The translations under genes were made by a program, and so were the position numbers. From assembly GCA_036986155.1 (NCBI GenBank), contig BTRA01000115.1, positions 1 to 9,358 on the forward strand: a DNA stretch of 9,358 bases. The letters are read 5' to 3'. Position 1 is the first letter of the stretch, and each line of letters opens with the position of its first letter. This DNA comes from JACZXQ01 sp036986155 (GTDB lineage Bacteria > Gemmatimonadota > Gemmatimonadetes > Longimicrobiales > Gaopeijiaceae). This document shows, piece after piece, positions 1-5,479 of this stretch. The notes beneath the pieces were generated by a model, which had not been told where the DNA came from, searched no databases, and saw only the letters and a list, made by a program, of their open reading frames with translations.

Positions 1-720
1 CGACACCCCCGGGGCCAGGCGCCCGAAGACGTACGCCCAGTAACTCCGCCGGTTGTCGAAGCCGTCGAAGCCGGGGCTCATGAGTCCGCGCATCGTGATG
101 GGCACGAACACGTCGGGCCGAGCGCCCAGCGTCGTTCCTTCGAACCCGCGCGGTGCGACCCCGACGATCGTCATCGGCTGCCCGTTGACGACCAGTGTCT
201 GGTTGAGCAGGCCCGTATCGGCGCCGAGCCTGTCGTGCCAGTAGGCGTAGCTCAAGACGACCACAAAGTGCTCACCGACGTTCTGGTCATCGGCCGGCCC
301 GAAAAGACGCCCCAAGGCGGGCCGCATGCCGAGCGTGGGGAAGTACGAGCCGGACACCAGCACCCCTTCGCCGTCAAGCGTCTGGCTGGAATGCGCAAGG
401 TTCGCGCCAAAGAGCCGGTGGGCCGCGATCCCCGAGAACGCCCCCACTTCGCGCTCCAGGTCCCTGAACATCTCGTAGCTGAAGATTGCGTCGCAGCCAC
501 CCGCCTGATTGCAGGACGTCGAGCCGTGCTTGGGCCCCGGGGCGCTGAGGTTGACGAGCCGCCCGGGCTCCTGCACCGGGAGAGGACGCAGCAGCACCAA
601 GTCGAAGATCGAAAAGATCGCCGCGTTCGCACCGATTCCCAACGCCAGCGAGATCACCGCGATCGTGGATAGAAAGGGCGTTCTGGTGAGTGCGTGCACC
701 GCGCGCTTCAGACGAGTCAT
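1..720 (-). CDS. ADOP-family FtsX/MacB-like permease, N-terminal part
   Basis: This is the first 240 codons of a large inner-membrane permease; the rest lies beyond the left edge. It begins MTRLKRAVHALTRTP, followed by a hydrophobic helix at about residues 16-40 containing the sequence LALGIGANAAIFS and then LLRPLPV. That combination is the hallmark of the acidobacterial duplicated orphan permease (ADOP) family. The remaining residues form the MacB-type periplasmic core, with typical segments such as FSYEMFRDLE, LGRLFGPADD and a VNGQPMTIVGVAPRGFEG stretch. Known relatives are about 800 aa with two FtsX domains and usually no adjacent ATPase gene; their substrates are mostly unknown. The start at 720 is chosen because GGAGG lies 5 nt upstream on the minus strand (726-730). 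Two cysteines six residues apart sit in a CNQAGGC segment of the periplasmic domain. Many ADOP genes lie beside a PadR-type regulator, but none is visible here. I am confident of the family and not of the cargo. Confidence 0.88.
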   Translation of the reverse strand, partial: MTRLKRAVHALTRTPFLSTIAVISLALGIGANAAIFSIFDLVLLRPLPVQEPGRLVNLSAPGPKHGSTSCNQAGGCDAIFSYEMFRDLEREVGAFSGIAAHRLFGANLAHSSQTLDGEGVLVSGSYFPTLGMRPALGRLFGPADDQNVGEHFVVVLSYAYWHDRLGADTGLLNQTLVVNGQPMTIVGVAPRGFEGTTLGARPDVFVPITMRGLMSPGFDGFDNRRSYWAYVFGRLAPGVS

Positions 721-725
721 TCATG

Positions 726-730
726 CCTCC
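726..730 (-). promoter_or_regulatory. Ribosome binding site of the ADOP permease
   Basis: On the minus strand GGAGG is followed by CATGA and then the ATG at 720. An out-of-frame ATG at 724 overlaps, but the one at 720 has the better spacing and opens the frame with the permease family sequence. Confidence 0.7.
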
Positions 731-802
731 AAAGGCCACGGGCGCACGACGGCCCTCCGGCGGGCGTGCCGTCTCCTGCGGCGTCGGATCCTCGAGCTGT
801 TT

Positions 803-827
803 GGTCTTAGGTACCTAGCCTTAGACC
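803..827. promoter_or_regulatory. Imperfect 25-bp dyad, possible operator
   Basis: This lies in the 296-bp region between the divergent permease and methyltransferase genes, 83 bp upstream of the permease start. The outer arms GGTCT and AGACC pair perfectly and 9 of 12 base-pair positions around the centre match. Nested within it is a perfect 10-bp palindrome, TAGGTACCTA, at 808-817. A site of this size and symmetry suits a dimeric repressor, and PadR-type regulators often control ADOP genes, but which protein binds is an inference and a chance dyad is possible. The rest of 721-1016 shows no gene and no convincing sigma-70 promoter that I could pick out. Confidence 0.35.
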
Positions 828-1016
828 GCCCTCGAGCCAGAAAGGTTGGGCGATGGTCTGGTGGGGACGAAGCTGCCGACACGCACGGGAACTTGGCAAG
901 GCTCGAGATCGACGCACCGGCGCGACGAATCCCCGTGCGGCCCGCGGCGCGCGGAATCAACGTGATCCGGCGGTCGAGAAGCCGTGGACACGCTGTTCCC
1001 TCGCAGGAGTGGTGAC

Positions 1017-1809
1017 ATGACCGACGCGGTGGAGGCACAGGCCTCCCTGGAAGCGGTGCTCAAAGATGAGATCATCCGCATGTACGAGGACGTGGCCGCG
1101 AATACCGGACGGAGACTTCCACTTCTTCCACGGTAGGGAGGCCGCTGAGTTGTTCGGATACGACGTCGATTTGCTGGATCGCGCACCTGCCGGCGCGGTG
1201 GCCTCGTTCGCGGGGGTGGGTAACCCGCATCTCCGGAGTAACCTGAGTGCGGGCGAGACCGTGCTCGACCTGGGCAGCGGGGCCGGTCTAGACGCGATCA
1301 TCGCTTCCGGGTTGGTGGGATCCACCGGCAAGGTCATCGGCGTGGATCTCAACCCCTCCATGTGCCTGAAAGCCCAAGCCCACGCAGCGGCAACGGGCAC
1401 GACGATGGAGTGCCACGAGGGCCGCATGGAGGACATCCCCGTCCCGGATGAGACCGTCGACGTGGTGATCTCCAACGGTGTCATCAACCTGTCGTTCCGG
1501 AAGCTCAAAGTCGTCGAGGAGATGTTCCGGGTGCTGAGGCCCGGCGGCAGAATCTCGATCACCGACATCGTCAGCGCGAAACAGCTCTCGCAGTCCATCG
1601 TGAACGATCCGAAGCTCTGGGCCTCCTGAATCGGAGGGGCTCTCCTGGGAGGAGAGATGTTCAGGCTCCTCGAGGAATCGGGGTTCACCCGCGTGCGGTC
1701 CGCTGTGGTGCCGAACTTCAGGTTCCGGCATGAGTCCACGCAGGACTCGGCCGAGGCGTATGGTGTAAAGGCGGTGATGATGACGGCGCTCAAGCGAGGG
1801 GACGAATGA
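1017..1809 (+). CDS. ArsM/UbiE-like SAM-dependent methyltransferase, probable selenoprotein, with a one-base frameshift
   Basis: This is a class I SAM-dependent methyltransferase of the ArsM/UbiE-like group. The start at 1017 has AGGAG 7 nt upstream. Codons 1-29 read in one frame to VAAN, then one extra base near 1104 shifts the reading to PDGDFHFFHGREAAELFGYD. With that base ignored and the TGA at 1627-1629 read as an amino acid, the protein is 263 aa. Visible motifs are FAGVGNP (64-70), the SAM-binding VLDLGSGAGLDA (82-93), a following GVDLNPSM, SNGVINL (152-158) and VLRPGGR. Then comes LWAS-U-IGGALLGGEMFRLLEESGF, with U at residue 204. In ArsM enzymes the matching position is the arsenic-binding Cys224, 50 residues after Cys174 in SNCVINL; here the spacing is also 50, but the first position is Gly154. 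The third ArsM thiol is absent too. Arsenite methylation is therefore doubtful and the substrate is unknown. The stop overlaps the next start (ATGA). Without the frameshift and Sec reading, one would see only a 187-codon fragment from 1066. Confidence 0.8.
1101..1104 (+). other. Apparent single-base insertion (frameshift) in the methyltransferase gene
   Basis: The frame from 1017 gives a good family N-terminus up to codon 29 and then hits TAG at 1134-1136. The family sequence continues in the next frame from the CCG at 1105. Removing one base, most simply the A at 1104, joins them as AANPDGDFHFFHG. No slippery heptamer or stimulating structure is evident here, so an assembly or sequencing error, or a recent indel, is more likely than programmed frameshifting. 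Confidence 0.7.
1627..1629 (+). other. In-frame TGA, probable selenocysteine codon (Sec204)
   Basis: The TGA follows LWAS and precedes IGGALLGGEMFRLLEESGF. This matches the ArsM pattern LWxxCxGGAL, where the cysteine coordinates As(III). Homology continues for 59 codons after the TGA, to a TGA at 1807-1809 that overlaps the next gene's ATG. A stem-loop with bacterial SECIS geometry begins 10 nt downstream. A TGA replacing exactly a conserved catalytic cysteine is the classic signature of selenocysteine. The genes selA, selB, selC and selD are not in this window, so the host's ability to insert Sec is unproven. Confidence 0.75.
1640..1656 (+). promoter_or_regulatory. Candidate bacterial SECIS hairpin
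   Basis: CTCTCC (1640-1645) and GGAGAG (1651-1656) form a perfect 6-bp stem around the loop TGGGA. A T-A pair could close it further, leaving GGG. The loop starts 17 nt after the last base of the TGA (16 nt between), and G is among its first two bases. Both agree with the published bacterial SECIS consensus: loop about 16-37 nt from the UGA, with a G near the 5' side of the loop. A weak lower pairing of GGAG (1633-1636) with CTCC (1666-1669) is possible. The element lies inside the coding frame, as bacterial SECIS elements do. SelB recognition is inferred from geometry only. Confidence 0.6.
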
Positions 1810-2372
1810 ACAAGACCAAGCTCCTCGTCGGAGTAGTCGGGCTCGCAGCCGTCCTGCTGTGGATGAGGTCCTCGGGCGGTGAGGCCCCACTCCGCGACGG
1901 CCTCTCGCTCACCTATGAGTGGGGCGGAACGCTCACCCGCGTGGGATTCACCGAGGGTGAGGACGACCTGTTCCGAGTCGAAGTCGAGATCGCGGACCCG
2001 GACGGAACCGTCTGGTCAGGCGCCGAAGCCGCCGGAAACGGCGTCATGGTCACTTCGCGGCTTCGAACCACAAGCGGAGGCATCTTCGAGTTGGGATCGT
2101 TCGGTCCCCTGTGGATACCACCGGGGCAGGTCGAAGAGGGCGGGCGCGCACACGGCACGCGCGTCGCCGAGGTCCGTGCGTGGCGCGGCTGGGAAGTCGG
2201 CGTCGTACGGGCGAGTGTGGGGGTGGGCGCGGCCCTTCGCGGCGAGTGGTACTACGAAAAAACCACCGGCTTCCTCGTGGGTGGTACCAAGAGCACCGCG
2301 CTCACCGGACCCGGTGAGGGTCAGGTGTTCGCACTGATCGAGAGCAACCTGGAGGGCCTGGGCCCGTCCTAG
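1806..2372 (+). CDS. Membrane-anchored protein of unknown function
   Basis: I do not recognise this 188-aa protein. Residues 6-19 (LLVGVVGLAAVLLW) form a short hydrophobic segment behind a lysine-containing N-terminus, so it is either an N-terminal membrane anchor or an uncleaved signal; there is no lipobox cysteine. The remainder looks extracytoplasmic and beta-rich, with alternating segments such as LSLTYEWGGTLTRVGF and FRVEVEIADPDGTVW, then a GPLWIPPGQ turn and WYYEKTTGFLVGGTK near the C-terminus. It has no cysteine and no catalytic motif I can name. Its ATG (1806-1808) overlaps the TGA of the methyltransferase in an ATGA, which indicates translational coupling and a shared transcript. The likely inference is that the two proteins act in the same process, for example with this one at the membrane, but nothing in the sequence says which process. 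Its stop lies within the CTAG shared with the convergent aminotransferase gene. Confidence 0.75.
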   Translation: MNKTKLLVGVVGLAAVLLWMRSSGGEAPLRDGLSLTYEWGGTLTRVGFTEGEDDLFRVEVEIADPDGTVWSGAEAAGNGVMVTSRLRTTSGGIFELGSFGPLWIPPGQVEEGGRAHGTRVAEVRAWRGWEVGVVRASVGVGAALRGEWYYEKTTGFLVGGTKSTALTGPGEGQVFALIESNLEGLGPS

Positions 2373-3715
2373 GGGCACGCCCGGATCATCTCCTCCAGGC
2401 GGTCCAGGCCCAGCCGCACGTTTTCCTCCGGGGGCCCGAACGAGAAACGGACCCAGGTGCGGAAATCGCCTTCGGGGCGCTCCTTCCCCGGGTTCACATC
2501 GAAGAAACGCCCCGGCACGGTCATCACCTTCCGCTGGAGTCCACGACGAAAGAATACATCGGCGTCGTTGAGCGGCTCGGGAAGGTCACCCACGTCGGCC
2601 CATACATAGAAGGTCCCGCCCGGCTCATGATCACAGCGGATTCCCATCTCCCTCAACCGCTCGAGCATCAGGTTCCGCTTGCGCGTGAAGACGTGGCGGA
2701 GGGCCGTAGTCTCCTGATCGGCCTGGGCCGGCTCGAGTGCCTCTAGAGCCATGCGTTGCGCTGCCGTGCCCGGGCCTCCGTCGATCGCGCTCGCCGCGCG
2801 GTTGATGTTCTCGACGATGTGCGACGGGCCCACAGCCCAACCCACCCTCCACCCCGGGTAGCGGAAGCTCTTGGTGAGTCCGTCGATGAGAACCACGGGA
2901 TCGCGCTCGACATCCTCGACGTGGGCCGCCGCCGAAACCGGCCCCATGCCAGGCGTGCCATCGGCGTCGTAGATGAAGTGGGAGTAGAACTCGTCCAAGA
3001 TCAGCGTGCAGTCCCCTTCCCTGGCGACCTCCAGGTACCGTGTCAACTCGTCACCCCGAACGACTTGACCCGTGGGATTGCACGGGTTGCTCAGTAGGAA
3101 GGCTCGGAGCTCCTGGCTCGCGACCGCTTCTTTCAACCGATCTGCCGTCACGACGAACCCGCACTCCTCATCGGTCAGCAGCGCCACCGGCTCGATGCGG
3201 TAACGGTGGTAGTCCAGCATGTCTTGGTATGCCGTGTAGTCGGGCACCTGGTAACCGACCCGCACGGAGCCGAGGATCGCGAACACGCGTGACAGGCAAA
3301 GACGGCCACCGGCCGCGACGCTCACGTTTTGCGGACCGTACTGCGAGGCCTGCCCCTGCCTGTAAAGCCGGTTGTAATGCGCGGCGACCGCCTCGCGCAT
3401 GGCGTCGATCCCGCCTATGTGGCCGTACGCGTGATCCCGCGGCTCCAGCTCCACCGAAGTGATCCGTGGCGGTGCGCCCTCCATGGGCCCTACCTCGGGC
3501 TGGCCCTGCCCCAGGTTGCACCAATCGGGGTCCCCGTTGGTGAAGCCCAGCTTCATCGCCTCTGCCACGACATAGATCACGCCCATGTAGGGAACTGGGC
3601 GGATGGTGGGGCCTGTCGTCGGCTGTGGGGATGTCACGAATTCGTCTTTCTTCGTGGGCAGTGGGCTCGAAGCTTCAACGCCGGGGACAATACAATGAAC
3701 GGCGCGGTTTGACAT
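2369..3715 (-). CDS. Class I/II PLP-dependent aminotransferase
   Basis: This cytoplasmic fold-type I aminotransferase is 448 aa, slightly longer than the usual 380-430 aa because of a poorly conserved N-terminal stretch. All main active-site elements are visible: NPCNPTG at 210-216 with the cofactor-ring asparagine N213, LILDEFY with D241 and Y244, and the Schiff-base lysine K282 in the TKSFRYPGWRVGW motif with R290 as the phosphate-binding arginine. R423 in WVRFSFG is the expected substrate carboxylate-binding arginine. Substrate specificity cannot be read from the sequence; aspartate-, alanine- and aromatic-type specificities all occur in this superfamily. The start at 3715 has a GGGAG (3720-3724) only 4 nt upstream. 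A GTG at codon 27 or the ATG at codon 44 could be the real start, though PYMGVIYVVAEAM near codon 44 looks like family sequence rather than a terminus. It is divergent from the amidase gene, with about 80 bp between them. Confidence 0.92.
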   Translation of the reverse strand: MSNRAVHCIVPGVEASSPLPTKKDEFVTSPQPTTGPTIRPVPYMGVIYVVAEAMKLGFTNGDPDWCNLGQGQPEVGPMEGAPPRITSVELEPRDHAYGHIGGIDAMREAVAAHYNRLYRQGQASQYGPQNVSVAAGGRLCLSRVFAILGSVRVGYQVPDYTAYQDMLDYHRYRIEPVALLTDEECGFVVTADRLKEAVASQELRAFLLSNPCNPTGQVVRGDELTRYLEVAREGDCTLILDEFYSHFIYDADGTPGMGPVSAAAHVEDVERDPVVLIDGLTKSFRYPGWRVGWAVGPSHIVENINRAASAIDGGPGTAAQRMALEALEPAQADQETTALRHVFTRKRNLMLERLREMGIRCDHEPGGTFYVWADVGDLPEPLNDADVFFRRGLQRKVMTVPGRFFDVNPGKERPEGDFRTWVRFSFGPPEENVRLGLDRLEEMIRACP

Positions 3716-3732
3716 CGCTCTCCCGTAGACGA

Positions 3733-3763
3733 AGTATCACCGACAACCGATCCCTCGAGGCAA
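3733..3763 (-). promoter_or_regulatory. Weak sigma-70-like promoter candidate for the aminotransferase
   Basis: On the minus strand TTGCCT (3758-3763) is followed after 19 nt by GATACT (3733-3738), a 4-of-6 match to the -10 consensus. It would give a very short leader before the start at 3715. The spacing is long and the match modest, so this is a tentative call made mainly because the divergent intergenic region is only 80 bp. Confidence 0.2.
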
Positions 3764-3795
3764 TCCGCGCTGCCCCTCCATTGGAGCGACCCGCA

Positions 3796-5469
3796 ATGAG
3801 CGACGACACTGAGGTCCTGCACGCCGATCCATCCAACGTAGACCGACGGGGTTTTGTCAAGCTCGGGGCACTCGCCGGGGCGACGGTCGTGCTGACGGGC
3901 TCGTCGGCCTGTGCGCTCAAGCCGCCCGCGAGCGAGGGCGGCCACAGCACGGACCCCACGGACTTCGAGTTGAGCGAAGCGACTATACAGGAGCTACAGG
4001 CCGCCATGGCGTCGGGCGAACGGTCTGCGCGCACCATCACCGAGGCTTACCTCGACCGGATCGCGGCCTTCGACCGGCAGGGGCCTACTCTCCGTTCGGT
4101 GATCGAGACGAATCCCGACGCGCGCGATATCGCCGAGCAACTCGACAGGGAGCGCGCGGCCGGCAGGGTCCGGGGTCCACTCCACGGAATTCCGATCCTC
4201 GTTAAGGACAACGTCGCCACGGCCGATCGCATGACCACCACCGCCGGGTCCTATGCACTGGAAGGGTCGATTCCATCACAGGATTCGTTCGTCGCTCAAC
4301 GACTGCGCGAGGCCGGCGCCATCATTCTGGGCAAAGCCAACCTGAGCGAGTGGGCGAACATCCGGTCGAACCGCTCGTCCAGCGGATGGAGCGGGCGGGG
4401 TGGCCAGTGCGGCAACCCCTACTCCCTCGACCGGAACCCCTGCGGGTCGAGTTCAGGCTCCGGCGCCGCCACCTCGGCGAGCTTCGCCGCGGCGGCCATC
4501 GGCACCGAGACGAACGGCTCGGTGGTGTGCCCGTCCTCGGCGAACGGCGTCGTCGGTATCAAGCCGACGGTCGGACTGGTGGGACGCTCGGGCATCATCC
4601 CCATTTCGCACACCCAGGACACGGCCGGACCCATGGCCCGCACGGTCGCGGACGCTGCCGCTATTCTGGGGGCCCTCACCGGAGTGGATCCACGGGACGA
4701 CGTGACGAACACGAGCCAGGGCAACGTACACGCGGACTACACGCAGTACTTGGACGCCGGCGGGCTCCAAGGCGCGCGGATCGGTGTGGCGCGGCAGTTC
4801 TTCGACTTCAACCCAGATGTGGACGGGCTCATGGAGTCGGCAATCGAGGCCATGCGCCAGGCGGGCGCCACCATAGTCGATCCGGCCGACATTCCGACTC
4901 GTCGACAGATGGGCGAGCCTTCCTTCCAGGTGCTGCTGTACGAGCTGAAGGCCGATATGGCCGCCTATCTTTCAACTCTGGGCCCGAGCGCTCCGGTACG
5001 GACGCTGGCCGACATCATCGCGTTCAACGAAGCGAACGCCGACCGCGAAATGCCGTACTTCGGGCAGGAGCTGTTCATCCAGGCGGAGGAAAAAGGTCCG
5101 CTTACCGAACCCGAGTACCTGGAGGCGGTCGCCCTTGCACGCCGGCTCTCGCGCGAGGAGGGTATCGATGCGGTCATGAACGAGCACCGCCTGGATGCCA
5201 TCATCGGCCCCACGGGCGGTCCCGCGTGGAAAACGGACCTCGTGAACGGTGACAACTTCGGCGGCAGCAGCTCCAGCCCGGCGGCGATCTCAGGCTATCC
5301 GAACATCACCGTTCCGGCAGGCTTCGTGTTCGGGTTGCCCGTGGGCATCTCGTTCTTCGGACGGGCCTGGAGCGAGCCGACGCTGCTACGGATCGCCTAC
5401 GCCTTCGAGCAGGCGACCCAGCACCGGCAGGCGCCCGGGTTCCTGCCCAGCCTGGAGTTGGGGGCCTGA
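3796..5469 (+). CDS. Tat-exported amidase-signature hydrolase
   Basis: This is an amidase-signature (AS) enzyme of 557 aa, which hydrolyses a carboxylic amide; the natural substrate is not evident. The Ser-cisSer-Lys triad is clear: K137 in GIPILVKDNV, S218 in CGSSSGSGAA and nucleophile S242 in GTETNGSVVCPSSANG, with the usual 24 residues between the two serines. It continues with VVGIKPTVGLV and DTAGPMARTVADAA, both typical. The N-terminus has a twin-arginine signal, DRRGFVKLGALAGA at 16-29, with a hydrophobic stretch ending at SSAC (Cys39). Export through Tat is therefore likely, and lipid attachment at Cys39 is possible, although serine at -3 makes a poor lipobox. I chose the ATG at 3796 because GGAG lies 9 nt upstream (3783-3786) and the signal peptide then starts properly. 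The frame is open back to an ATG at 3625, but that extension is arginine-rich and covers the divergent gene. It converges on the HEAT-cyclophilin gene with 10 bp between the stops. Confidence 0.93.
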   Translation: MSDDTEVLHADPSNVDRRGFVKLGALAGATVVLTGSSACALKPPASEGGHSTDPTDFELSEATIQELQAAMASGERSARTITEAYLDRIAAFDRQGPTLRSVIETNPDARDIAEQLDRERAAGRVRGPLHGIPILVKDNVATADRMTTTAGSYALEGSIPSQDSFVAQRLREAGAIILGKANLSEWANIRSNRSSSGWSGRGGQCGNPYSLDRNPCGSSSGSGAATSASFAAAAIGTETNGSVVCPSSANGVVGIKPTVGLVGRSGIIPISHTQDTAGPMARTVADAAAILGALTGVDPRDDVTNTSQGNVHADYTQYLDAGGLQGARIGVARQFFDFNPDVDGLMESAIEAMRQAGATIVDPADIPTRRQMGEPSFQVLLYELKADMAAYLSTLGPSAPVRTLADIIAFNEANADREMPYFGQELFIQAEEKGPLTEPEYLEAVALARRLSREEGIDAVMNEHRLDAIIGPTGGPAWKTDLVNGDNFGGSSSSPAAISGYPNITVPAGFVFGLPVGISFFGRAWSEPTLLRIAYAFEQATQHRQAPGFLPSLELGA

Positions 5470-5479
5470 GGGCCGGAGC

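Noticed and set aside
1066..1629. A 187-codon methyltransferase starting at the ATG at 1066 and ending at the TGA at 1629
   Set aside because: The first 19 or so residues of that reading are unlike the family and have no ribosome site, while the other frame gives a good N-terminus from 1017. The family sequence also continues past the TGA.
957..1793. A 278-codon open frame on the minus strand
   Set aside because: It is the antisense shadow of the methyltransferase and shows no domain signature.
1017..1809. Methyltransferase as a plain pseudogene with two lesions
   Set aside because: The sequence is otherwise intact to a coupled stop, the TGA falls exactly on a conserved cysteine position and a SECIS-like hairpin follows. 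The frameshift alone is more simply an indel or assembly error. Pseudogene status is not fully excluded.
1017..1809. Naming the gene arsM
   Set aside because: Two of the three arsenic-liganding thiol positions are not cysteine, so arsenite methylation cannot be assumed.
3625..3795. N-terminal extension of the amidase to the ATG at 3625
   Set aside because: It would bury the Tat signal behind 57 arginine-rich residues and overlap the divergent aminotransferase gene. The ATG at 3796 has a proper ribosome site.
4350..5252. A 300-codon open frame on the plus strand
   Set aside because: It is an arginine-, glycine- and histidine-rich out-of-frame shadow of the amidase gene.
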